A stretch of DNA of 36,961 nucleotides, from positions 1-36,961 of IMG/VR virus record IMGVR_UViG_3300049893_001519. One strand, written 5' to 3'. Below the pieces are notes generated by a model. The model did no database searches and was not told the origin of the DNA. It worked only from the letters and a program-made list of their open reading frames with translations. A program made the position numbers and the translations under genes. Shown one piece after another: positions 20,297 through 26,666 of this stretch (position 1 is its first letter; every line of letters begins with the position of its first letter). Source of the DNA: a virus.

Positions 20297-20472
20297 TTTT
20301 CGGCGCGCTGATTGTGTCAGCGCCATCAGCAGTAGCGGTTATTGTCTCTATTCTCGCAGCGCGCCGTGAGCGCATAAAAGCAAAGTACTTAAAGGAACGG
20401 CTTGATAGCGCGATCCTCAGTATGCGGAGCGAGTCGGACATGCAGCGCGAATTTAACGAGAAGGTACAATGA
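20275..20472 (+). CDS. Small membrane protein with charged tail
   Basis: From the ATG at 20275, with GGGGGTGA 4 bases upstream, the product is 65 residues. Residues about 5-27 form a membrane helix (A-V-I-F-G-A-L-I-V-S-A-P-S-A-V-A-V-I-V-S-I-L). A basic, then mixed-charge helix follows (R-R-E-R-I-K-A-K-Y-L-K-E-R-L). The tail should stay in the cytoplasm. The start lies inside the end of the preceding membrane ORF, suggesting the two are made together. Confidence 0.6.
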   Translation: MDLSSAVIFGALIVSAPSAVAVIVSILAARRERIKAKYLKERLDSAILSMRSESDMQREFNEKVQ

Positions 20473-20711
20473 TGAAACATAACTTTGAACCACATAACGC
20501 CGGGCGCAGGATTCTGCCGCTAGAATCATCATTAGAGCTAATCAAAAAAGAGCAGTTTTGTGAGGGCTTCGCGCTTGCATTTACCATGTGCGAACAGCCG
20601 CATATGTTAATGGATGCGAAACTCGAAGCTGCACTGAAAGAGCAACCGAGCGACCGCGCCAAGCGCTTAGCTGAAGTTGCGTATCGAATCGCGCAGGGGC
20701 GGCTGAAATGA
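20469..20711 (+). CDS. Small early protein of unknown function
   Basis: The product is 80 residues, with GAGAAGG a few bases before tandem ATG codons that overlap the upstream stop. It is helical, with a C-terminal basic segment (S-D-R-A-K-R-L-A-E-V-A-Y-R-I-A-Q-G-R-L-K). There are no Cys pairs or membrane segments. It is ATGA-coupled at both ends. Confidence 0.55.
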   Translation: MMKHNFEPHNAGRRILPLESSLELIKKEQFCEGFALAFTMCEQPHMLMDAKLEAALKEQPSDRAKRLAEVAYRIAQGRLK

Positions 20712-20986
20712 GCGTCAAAAAACGACTGGCATTAAAACGCGTGACAATCTCTCGCGGGTCAGACGCCGGATTATACTTAGATGCCGATGGGAATTTTTTT
20801 ATCGCCGACCCCGGGCAAACTGTTTTCCATGCCGAACGCTCCATGATTACCGATAGCCTTGAAAGTTTTTGCTCCGCAGCCATTGCGCTGAAAATCAACT
20901 GTAAATATCTGCTCAATATACTTCTTATTTATTCACACGATCGAGAATTTTGCTTTCCTATCATGCGCAATCGTTTACGAATGTGA
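20708..20986 (+). CDS. Small early protein of unknown function
   Basis: The product is 92 residues. The first half is basic and then beta-like (L-K-R-V-T-I-S-R-G-S-D-A-G-L-Y-L-D-A-D-G-N-F-F-I-A-D). The second half is moderately hydrophobic (L-L-N-I-L-L-I-Y-S) but too polar for a sure membrane helix. The stop overlaps the next start as TGATG. No family is recognised. Confidence 0.5.
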   Translation: MSVKKRLALKRVTISRGSDAGLYLDADGNFFIADPGQTVFHAERSMITDSLESFCSAAIALKINCKYLLNILLIYSHDREFCFPIMRNRLRM

Positions 20987-21567
20987 TGACTAGCTTCGTA
21001 CAAGGCTTCTGGTGCGGCTTCGTCTCGGTGCTCTTGATGTGCATCGGGCTTGCGCTGTTTGCGTTTGCGCAGGTGACGTTTGTGCACGCACGAGGGCACG
21101 ACGGTTTTACTCGTGCGGGGGCTAAAAAGCTAGTCGCGGACATTGAGGCTAGATTCGATACTTTCGGTATGCCGCTCGGGCCGACAAAGCTAATTAGCGT
21201 TCATAATCCGTTTAGACGCTATCAAAATCTATCGCAGCGTCAGCCGCTTGCATTTCATTGGCGCGCATGGTTTGCGAGACGCCACATAAGAAGCGCCGGC
21301 ATGGCAATCGTCCCCGCGCTCGATGGCTATATGGCGGGCTTTTCATTTCGCGGCTGTCGCGGCAAAGGCTATGCAGCTGTGCATCCTAAAAACGATTTAG
21401 GGCAGGATCGATATGAGCATTCGATTATAGCAATTATGCATGAATTGGGTCGGGCGCGGTTTGGACTACGGACCGACGACTCGGAGCCTAACATCATGAT
21501 GAGCGCGCCACTTCCGCTGGTGGGGGTGGAGGAGCTTTTGTTTTTGAAGGGAGGGGGGTGCAGATGA
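20986..21567 (+). CDS. Membrane-anchored metzincin-like protein with altered zinc site
   Basis: From the ATG at 20986 the product is 193 residues. One N-terminal membrane helix (about 8-30) anchors an external domain. Residues 152-162 read H-E-L-G-R-A-R-F-G-L-R, followed by N-I-M-M at 169-172. This has the spacing of a metzincin zinc site (H-E-x-x-H-x-x-G-x-x-H plus Met-turn), but the second and third His are Arg. Upstream sequence (G-Y-A-A-V near 129, Y-E-H-S-I-I-A-I-M) also resembles strands and the active-site helix of such peptidases. If the match is real the protein is probably a non-catalytic relative. The family call is tentative. Confidence 0.5.
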   Translation: MTSFVQGFWCGFVSVLLMCIGLALFAFAQVTFVHARGHDGFTRAGAKKLVADIEARFDTFGMPLGPTKLISVHNPFRRYQNLSQRQPLAFHWRAWFARRHIRSAGMAIVPALDGYMAGFSFRGCRGKGYAAVHPKNDLGQDRYEHSIIAIMHELGRARFGLRTDDSEPNIMMSAPLPLVGVEELLFLKGGGCR

Positions 21568-21797
21568 CACACAAAGAGCTGTTCGAGGCGCTGCTGGCGG
21601 GGAAGAAGGTTACGGGCATTGACTGGATTAAATACTATATAATGCTAAACGATTGTGGAAGTCTCGTAGATGCTGATGGGGTACGGCTGAAAGGCATTTA
21701 TGTAGAAGATGTTAGCGACTTTAAGATCTACCAAGAGCCGGAAAAGTGTTTTGAGTGGATGATCAAGAGGGGGAAGCGTGAAGAAAGTAAAAAGTAG
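21564..21797 (+). CDS. Small early protein with a Tad2/DUF2829-like N-terminus
   Basis: From the ATG at 21564, with GGAGGGGGG just upstream, the product is 77 residues. The opening (F-E-A-L-L-A-G-K-K-V-T-G-I-D-W then Y-Y-I-M-L-N-D) and the D-F-K-I-Y-Q-E-P segment follow the pattern of short SH3-like phage proteins that include DUF2829. Members of DUF2829 such as Tad2 sequester Thoeris signalling molecules. The match is only at pattern level and many phage proteins share this shape, so anti-defence activity is a guess. It is ATGA-coupled to the metzincin-like gene. Confidence 0.4.
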   Translation: MTHKELFEALLAGKKVTGIDWIKYYIMLNDCGSLVDADGVRLKGIYVEDVSDFKIYQEPEKCFEWMIKRGKREESKK

Positions 21798-21846
21798 CTT
21801 TGTTGGAATCTACGATCTGGGATTTTCAAAAAGATAGGATTATAAA

Positions 21847-23727
21847 ATGAAAATATTGATCGCGCTTTTTCTTTTCGCAGCGACAGCATTTGCGGCGGAT
21901 CGTCCGATTTTTCCAGGCGCGGAGGGGTACGGGAGCAGAACCGTCGGGGGGAGCGGTCGTCACTTGTCCCCGCCAAATACTAAAATATTCGTAGTTAACA
22001 ATCTAGAGAATAATGGTCCCGGCTCCCTCCGTGAATGCGCCGAGGCTTCGATGCCGAGGACGTGCGTTTTTGAAGTGGGCGGTGTTATTTGGAGTCAACT
22101 ACCGATTAAAATTACGAAACCCTATTTAAGTATTTGGGGCGAAACAGCACCAGAACCGGGCATAATCATCAGAGGTAGCGGCATATCTATAGAGGCTTCT
22201 CATATCCTTTTGCGGCATTTGAAAATAAGGCCGGGCGACGATCCGCGTTCCGTTTGTTGTAAGGCGGGAACATGTACGCCGGATGTCCAACAGAGCTGCA
22301 CATCTGATCCGGGGTCGAGAGACGGTACAAACATATGGGCAACAAACAATGGAATCGAAAATGTGGTTGAGGATCACTTAAGTATTGAATGGGCGCTGGA
22401 TGAAGGCTTGTCAATTGCCCCTGATTCGTATGAGGTGCGTAATGTTACAATATCTAATTCTATTATTGCTTCTGGCCTTGACTTGTCTATACATCCGGAA
22501 GCTTCATCATCAACTGATCCAGGTCACTCAAAAGGTACGCTTATCAACGGCAGAAAAAGTGTGCAGGGCCTTTCTTATATTAGAAATGTTCTTGCTCATA
22601 ATGCTGATCGTAATATTCGTATCAGCGTTCCCGTTAGAATGGAGTACATAAATAATGTTGTTTATAATTGGGCGCGCGGTAAAGGCGTAGGCCGCACAAT
22701 TGAGGCGCATAACAGTTCAAGTAATACGCAGTTTATTGATCTCATCGGCAACACTTATATTCCTGGCCCTGATACGTTCTGTCCTGAAACAATGAACAGG
22801 CCGGACCTTTGCAATCCGCTACCTAACCGCACTGATACACCGGAAGCTCGAAAGAAAATGCATTACATTATCCGGCCGGGTAATGGCGGTACGTCTGCGA
22901 ATTCGCCCAATAGCCGTTACTTTTTTGCGAACAACTTGGGGCCGACCTCCGCTGGCGATGATTGGGATATCGCGGATAACGGATTCTTTAAATCTAGTGC
23001 ACGTGCCGAGCTTTTATATCCGCAGAACCGCGCCAGCGCCCCCGTTGCGGAATCGGGCTTAGTGATCTTTGCAGGCGATCCCTTAAAGACTTCCGGCGCG
23101 CGCACCTTCGAGTCGCGTGATTCCGTTGATGCCAAAATTATAGAAGATATCAAGACTGGCACCGGCAGAATAATTAACTGCGTGGCTGATGATGGCACTT
23201 CGCGTTGTGTTCTTAACGCCGGGGGGTGGCCGATCTCCGGAGTCTCGCATAGACCCCTTAATATTCCCGCAAACCCGATGGGGGATGACGACGGAGACGG
23301 TTATACAAACCTAGAAAATTGGGCGTTCACTTTCTCCGAAGGTGGCTCAACGCCTACGCCAACGATCCCAACTACTACCACCACTAGTACTGTAACAACG
23401 ACAACCTTTAGCTGTGATCTAGCTGACCTCTGCAAAGAGACTTGCCGTAACTGCTACGTCACTACCACAACGCGCACAACGACGACGCGGACGACGACAA
23501 CAAAAACTAGTACTACGAAGACATCGACCACGAGCACCAGCACTGTAACAACCACAACGCTTCCAGTGAGTGAATGTCAAACAGCATTAAATACTTGCGC
23601 GGGTAAGTGCGAAGATTGTTTGCGACTTACGAAAGGTTTGATCTCTGCTTATCCCGGCTCGCAGTTGTGGCCGTGTGAGCAGCAGCTTCAGGTATGCAAA
23701 ATGAAACTTTGTGAAAATTGTAGGTGA
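21847..23727 (+). CDS. Secreted pectate-lyase-like parallel beta-helix protein
   Basis: The product is 626 residues. Residues 1-16 are a Sec signal peptide (cleavage after A-F-A). Residues about 20-440 resemble polysaccharide lyase family 1: F-P-G-A-E-G-Y-G, N-N-G-P-G-S-L-R-E, the I-W-G-E-T-A-P rung, L-L-R-H-L-K-I-R-P-G-D, and V-V-E-D-H-L-S-I-E-W. The A-H-N-A-D-R-N-I-R-I segment has R255 as a candidate catalytic Arg. A calcium-loop-like D-D-D-G-D-G-Y-T-N-L-E follows (480-490). Thr-rich linkers (about 502-520 and 539-572) then alternate with three small Cys modules (523-536, 578-591, 610-625). It likely cleaves acidic polysaccharide outside the cell. Its place in the early operon, with its own signal peptide, sets it apart from virion depolymerases. 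Confidence 0.8.
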   Translation: MKILIALFLFAATAFAADRPIFPGAEGYGSRTVGGSGRHLSPPNTKIFVVNNLENNGPGSLRECAEASMPRTCVFEVGGVIWSQLPIKITKPYLSIWGETAPEPGIIIRGSGISIEASHILLRHLKIRPGDDPRSVCCKAGTCTPDVQQSCTSDPGSRDGTNIWATNNGIENVVEDHLSIEWALDEGLSIAPDSYEVRNVTISNSIIASGLDLSIHPEASSSTDPGHSKGTLINGRKSVQGLSYIRNVLAHNADRNIRISVPVRMEYINNVVYNWARGKGVGRTIEAHNSSSNTQFIDLIGNTYIPGPDTFCPETMNRPDLCNPLPNRTDTPEARKKMHYIIRPGNGGTSANSPNSRYFFANNLGPTSAGDDWDIADNGFFKSSARAELLYPQNRASAPVAESGLVIFAGDPLKTSGARTFESRDSVDAKIIEDIKTGTGRIINCVADDGTSRCVLNAGGWPISGVSHRPLNIPANPMGDDDGDGYTNLENWAFTFSEGGSTPTPTIPTTTTTSTVTTTTFSCDLADLCKETCRNCYVTTTTRTTTTRTTTTKTSTTKTSTTSTSTVTTTTLPVSECQTALNTCAGKCEDCLRLTKGLISAYPGSQLWPCEQQLQVCKMKLCENCR

Positions 23728-23805
23728 AAGAGGGCAAAGTAACGGAAATTGTGCAATGTGTTGTGGTAAAATCAGTTTAGGGAGAGTAGGCAGGAAGGAA
23801 TTTAT

Positions 23806-24041
23806 ACCGATGGTGCTGAAAGTCGGAGTCTAACAAATAAATTGTGCCTTGACCTTCAATACGAGTACGCACCATCGGTCACGGTTTGCGCGAATGAATA
23901 GCGGAATGCCAACGGCTTGGTAACCCGGTTCGCTATTTAAGAGCGCTAAGGAGGTTGTTGCAGCATGGACATATCCTCATATGTTCCGCGCTCGACATAA
24001 TAGGTTGTTGCCACCTGCTTCAACCTCCCGCCTTAGCGTTT
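23806..24041 (+). ncRNA. Candidate structured RNA or 5' leader with three stem systems
   Basis: System 1: ACCGATGGTGC (23806-23816) pairs perfectly with GCACCATCGGT (23869-23879). System 2: AATAGCG (23897-23903) pairs with CGCTATT (23931-23937) and encloses TGCCAA-CGGC-TTGGTA (23907-23922). System 3: CGCTAAGG-AGGTTG (23944-23957) pairs with CAACCT (24021-24026) and CCTTAGCG (24031-24038). Inside it, GCAG/CTGC and a perfect ACATAT-CCTC-ATATGT hairpin (23969-23984) continue the stem. System 3 buries AAGGAGG, the ribosome site of an 11-codon ORF. No known riboswitch, intron, tRNA or tmRNA signature is recognised. It may be an independent RNA or a leader controlling the gene at 24054. Confidence 0.55.
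23965..24000 (+). CDS. 11-codon leader ORF with sequestered ribosome site
   Basis: ATG to TAA encodes M-D-I-S-S-Y-V-P-R-S-T. AAGGAGG (23948-23954) lies 10 bases before the ATG, a slightly long spacing. The same AAGGAGGTTGTT sequence serves the lipoprotein gene at 16900. The ribosome site is paired in stem system 3 and the ORF spans the internal hairpin, so translation would reshape the RNA. It could be a regulatory leader peptide or an accidental frame. Confidence 0.35.
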   Translation: MDISSYVPRST

Positions 24042-24053
24042 TGAGAGGATGAG

Positions 24054-24287
24054 ATGGTAGCCCACGATCCACGAAACAATCGCCCCGCATTCCGCGATGC
24101 CTCTATACAAGAGAAAGAGTACACGCAGATGCAGCTAAAGACAGCGTTTAAGATTGCGTTCAAATTTGGCCGACTCACCGGAGATGGCGGTCCGTGGGAA
24201 GATGCGCTCTTGAAACAGCACAATAGCGCAGCGCTTGATGCGGAGGCTGAGAGAGCGTTTACATACATTACGAATGGGGGGAAATGA
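24054..24287 (+). CDS. Small early protein of unknown function
   Basis: The product is 77 residues, soluble and helical (M-Q-L-K-T-A-F-K-I-A-F-K-F-G-R-L). GAGAGGA lies 5 bases before the ATG. It is the first gene after the structured gap and is ATGA-coupled to the next, so the RNA element would control at least this pair. No family is recognised. Confidence 0.55.
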   Translation: MVAHDPRNNRPAFRDASIQEKEYTQMQLKTAFKIAFKFGRLTGDGGPWEDALLKQHNSAALDAEAERAFTYITNGGK

Positions 24288-25261
24288 TATACGCATTTGA
24301 TTATTTAGGCGGCGCGATGTTTGGCCGCGAGATCCTAAAGGCTCATCCTTCAAATTATGGTGCTGGCTTCTTCGCGGATACTTTCGGTGACTGCTTCCCA
24401 GTAGCAAAACGCTTAGCAGCATCGAGAAAATGCCCGCTAATTCGGATTCATGGGCCGTGGACAAATCATCTCTATAGCCCGAGCCGTCACGATGCCGCGA
24501 TCTTCAAAGCGTTTAACCGTACAAAGAAATTAGCGGCACTCTTTCCTTCGGTGCGCTTTCAATTCTCGCCCGTCTGCGAGTCGAGTGCTCGCGGCACCAA
24601 TTGGCAGCAGCTATTTAAGCGCTTAATACGAGACGCGGGGCCGGTTGAGATTATTTGCTCTATCTGGCGCGGTGAAGCGGTAAGTGGCGTAAAATTAGAG
24701 GTGCATGGCAAGGAGCGCGCACCCGGCAAGCCGTATCAATATAGCTACGACGGCACAAGCGCCGTGGATTCCGATATTGAAAGCGATAAGCGTAAGCACT
24801 CACGCGCTGATGTGTTTTTTTTCTGGCATCCATCCTTTAATCTTAAATATAAGACTGAGCTATCAGGCGATGAAGCGGCGCACATAAAGCGGAACGATAC
24901 GGCAGCACCTACGCGCCGAAACTGTAAGCCGACGCCCGAGCTAATAAAGAGCCTTGCGGCGCTTGCGGATGATAAGGGCAACACCTCGCTTAAAGCTCGC
25001 AATCTCTACAAGTCACATAGTGATAGGCATCAAACGCCACCCGAGAAGCGCGCTTATAAGCCTGTGCTCATCTCACCTATCAAAGCCGAGTGCGCCACAC
25101 TCGGGAATACTCGAAGCGAAAAGCGCGAGCCGTATAAAGACGGGCGCTATCGCTATTATTTTTCTAAGTACGGCTATCAACTCGGGCGCGGCGCGCTGCG
25201 TGTCGGAAGCACCGAGGTCGGATTTGTAAACGGGGCGTTTAGAGAGGGCGATTTTCGGTGA
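24284..25261 (+). CDS. Possible TIM-barrel-like enzyme of unknown function
   Basis: The product is 325 residues. The first ~170 residues alternate strand and helix with buried hydrophobic strands (P-L-I-R-I-H-G-P-W, V-R-F-Q-F-S-P-V-C-E, V-E-I-I-C-S-I-W) and acidic residues at strand ends, as in glycosidase-type TIM barrels. The C-terminal third is basic and contains K-P-T-P-E-L-I-K-S-L-A-A-L and K-S-H-S-D-R-H. It ends with a beta-rich Y-R-Y-Y-F-S-K-Y-G-Y-Q-L segment resembling a binding domain. I recall similar unnamed phage proteins but no function. A cell-wall or polysaccharide hydrolase is possible; no signal peptide is seen. Confidence 0.55.
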   Translation: MIYAFDYLGGAMFGREILKAHPSNYGAGFFADTFGDCFPVAKRLAASRKCPLIRIHGPWTNHLYSPSRHDAAIFKAFNRTKKLAALFPSVRFQFSPVCESSARGTNWQQLFKRLIRDAGPVEIICSIWRGEAVSGVKLEVHGKERAPGKPYQYSYDGTSAVDSDIESDKRKHSRADVFFFWHPSFNLKYKTELSGDEAAHIKRNDTAAPTRRNCKPTPELIKSLAALADDKGNTSLKARNLYKSHSDRHQTPPEKRAYKPVLISPIKAECATLGNTRSEKREPYKDGRYRYYFSKYGYQLGRGALRVGSTEVGFVNGAFREGDFR

Positions 25262-25575
25262 GCTTCTCCAAGTACCGCGCAAAGCGCACCGAGATAGACG
25301 GTAAAGTGTTCCATTCGGGGAAAGAAGCCCGCCGCTATGCTGAGCTTAAAACGCTTGAACGCGCCGGATATATTTCCGGCTTAGAGCTGCAGCCGAAGCT
25401 ACCTATCGAAATCTGCGGCGAGCATCTCTGCAACTACATCGCAGATTTTAAGTACTGGGAAGATGGAACGCTTGTCATCGAAGACGTGAAAGGCGTTCGC
25501 ACTCCGACGTTCAATCTCAAATGGAAGGCTGTACAAATTCAGTATAGAGGGAAAGCAGAATTTAGGATCACATGA
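25258..25575 (+). CDS. DUF1064 family, endonuclease-like protein
   Basis: The product is 105 residues from a GTG that overlaps the upstream stop (GTGA). It carries the family pattern: S-K-Y-R-A-K-R-T-E-I-D-G-K-V-F-H-S-G-K-E-A-R-R-Y-A-E-L, then L-E-L-Q-P-K, then Y-I-A-D-F-K-Y-W-E-D-G and V-I-E-D-V-K-G. The E..D-F..E-D-V-K-G set is the arrangement of a PD-(D/E)XK nuclease core, and DUF1064 has been linked to phage Holliday-junction or single-strand nucleases. With no other recombination nuclease visible, it is the best partner for the RecT/Bet protein. Confidence 0.85.
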   Translation: MSFSKYRAKRTEIDGKVFHSGKEARRYAELKTLERAGYISGLELQPKLPIEICGEHLCNYIADFKYWEDGTLVIEDVKGVRTPTFNLKWKAVQIQYRGKAEFRIT

Positions 25576-26129
25576 CAGCAAAAGGGCAGCGCCGTTACGG
25601 TTATCTTGCGCCTCGGCCGAATAAGCATTTGGTCGGTAAGGTTCGCTGCTTAGAAGATATCTGCAGCGTTATTGAATGGAATGAAAAAAATGACCGGTGG
25701 GAACCGGAGCAGAATTTGTTAGCGCATGTACTATGGCGCGCAATTAAAGATATCACAGAACCTTATACCGAGCGCTGGAAAATACGAGAACGCGATGCGG
25801 AAATCTGGTTTCCAATTCTTGAGCGCTGGAAGGCGTCAGGATTAAGTAAAAAGCGCTTCTGCCTTGAAAACAAAATATGCGACAAATCATTCTACCTATG
25901 GGCCTACCGTCTAGGCATGGAGGGTAAGCGCAAATTCACATCCTCGCCGCTCTATAATGACTGGGTGTCAGATGCCTACGAGTGGATCTTTAGTGAATCG
26001 GAGGAACCCTGGTCGATTCGCTGGTTGTGCGAGCAGCTTAGTGAATCGCCGGATTCGCTACTTCGTAAAATCCGCGAAGAGGTACCCGACGATATCCTAA
26101 GCGATGAGCCTAGGCTCGATATCACCTAG
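25572..26129 (+). CDS. HTH protein with IS66 TnpA-like segment, possible late regulator
   Basis: The product is 185 residues. Residues about 75-115 (W-F-P-I-L-E-R-W-K-A-S-G-L-S-K-K-R-F-C then S-F-Y-L-W-A-Y-R-L-G) follow the helix-turn-helix found in IS66 accessory proteins. The C-terminal part (D-A-Y-E-W-I-F-S-E-S, then S-I-R-W-L-C-E-Q-L-S-E-S-P-D-S-L-L-R-K-I-R) matches a short motif common in phage proteins at the end of early operons. It is the last early gene, converging on the lysis cassette, the position where late activators or antiterminators are often encoded. No transposon ends are visible. Regulation of late genes is inference. Confidence 0.55.
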   Translation: MTAKGQRRYGYLAPRPNKHLVGKVRCLEDICSVIEWNEKNDRWEPEQNLLAHVLWRAIKDITEPYTERWKIRERDAEIWFPILERWKASGLSKKRFCLENKICDKSFYLWAYRLGMEGKRKFTSSPLYNDWVSDAYEWIFSESEEPWSIRWLCEQLSESPDSLLRKIREEVPDDILSDEPRLDIT

Positions 26130-26313
26130 AGCCTAGCGGCTGGCTCCTAGCAAGCACATAAGTGCCGAGCGCTTGCGAGCCGAGATCCACGCCTAACGGT
26201 ATCGGCAGATCCGGCAGTGGCACCCCGAACAGCGCAAGCACCGTGCGCGCTATGGGCCATAAAATAAGGAAAACCCCGATCCAGCTCTTCACCTTGTCTG
26301 CATCATTTCCCAT
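26122..26313 (-). CDS. Small membrane protein, candidate holin
   Basis: From the ATG at 26313, 6 bases after AGGAGG, the product is 63 residues; an upstream frame extension is rejected on this basis. Residues about 9-24 form a membrane helix (W-I-G-V-F-L-I-L-W-P-I-A-R-T-V-L), then a Pro-rich turn (G-V-P-L-P-D-L-P-I-P-L). A weaker hydrophobic segment follows (G-V-D-L-G-S-Q-A-L-G-T-Y-V-L) and then a basic end. Size, topology and place at the end of the late operon fit a small holin. Its last 8 bases overlap the end of the convergent early gene. Confidence 0.6.
   Translation of the reverse strand: MGNDADKVKSWIGVFLILWPIARTVLALFGVPLPDLPIPLGVDLGSQALGTYVLARSQPLGSR
26126..26150. terminator. Stem-loop between convergent early and late operons
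   Basis: CTAGAGCC (26126-26133) pairs with GGCTC-C-TAG (26142-26150) around an 8-base loop with one bulged C. A perfect 12-bp palindrome, GAGCCTAGGCTC, lies just before it (26106-26117). The element covers both stop codons of the converging genes. There is no long U-run, so it may act as a weak or bidirectional terminator, or as a barrier to read-through. Confidence 0.5.
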
Positions 26314-26323
26314 CTTATCCCTC

Positions 26324-26662
26324 CTATAAATTCTGGAATACGTGCGGCGCAAACGCTTTTAAGCCCGTAAGCCATAGAGTAATGACGCCGAATACCGCGC
26401 TCATCACATAAACTACCCGCGTGTAGGCGCGCCCTATAGAGTCGAGCGCTTCGGTCGGGACGCGCTTATCACTTAGTGCGGCGCTTAGAAGATTTTCCCT
26501 CAATAGCTTCACTTCAGTTGCGATCGAATACAGTTCCCTTAACCCGCGTGCTGATTCCGCGATCTCTGTTAAGATGCGCTCTAACTCCGTTAGCTTCGCA
26601 CCGTGACGCGCTAGTTCCGCCGAGAAAATCTCATAACCGTTACCGTTTACTTTTTCCATCAT
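26324..26662 (-). CDS. Coiled-coil protein with C-terminal membrane helix (XhlA/holin-accessory-like)
   Basis: From the ATG at 26662 the product is 112 residues; a start 15 bases earlier overlaps the upstream gene and lies directly against the GAGG. Residues about 15-80 are a charged helical region (E-L-E-R-I-L-T-E-I-A-E-S-A-R-G-L-R-E-L-Y), followed by one membrane helix (V-V-Y-V-M-S-A-V-F-G-V-I-T-L-W-L). Long coiled coil then terminal membrane helix is the layout of XhlA-type lysis accessory proteins. It sits between the DUF5675 gene and the holin candidate. Confidence 0.55.
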   Translation of the reverse strand: MMEKVNGNGYEIFSAELARHGAKLTELERILTEIAESARGLRELYSIATEVKLLRENLLSAALSDKRVPTEALDSIGRAYTRVVYVMSAVFGVITLWLTGLKAFAPHVFQNL

Positions 26663-26666
26663 TACA

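Larger units (their letters stand above)
23728..24053 (+). other. Long gap after the lyase gene, rich in RNA-like structure
   Basis: This 326-base stretch has no protein gene of normal size, unlike the tightly packed DNA around it. It contains three stem systems (described as one RNA candidate) and an 11-codon leader ORF. AATTGTGC occurs twice (about 23748 and 23840) and AGGTTGTTG occurs twice (23952 and 24002). The first ~75 bases hold no clear promoter. Confidence 0.75.

Noticed and set aside
23800-23900. Group II intron domain V or self-splicing intron
   Set aside because: A GAAAGTCG-like string is present, but there is no reverse transcriptase, no boundary sequences and the stem pairing does not match domain V.
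23895-24040. tRNA or tmRNA in the long gap
   Set aside because: GGTTCG occurs, but no T-arm closes around it, there is no acceptor stem or CCA, and no tag-like reading frame.
25572-26129. IS66-type insertion sequence
   Set aside because: Only a helix-turn-helix resemblance exists; no transposase, inverted ends or target duplication is visible.
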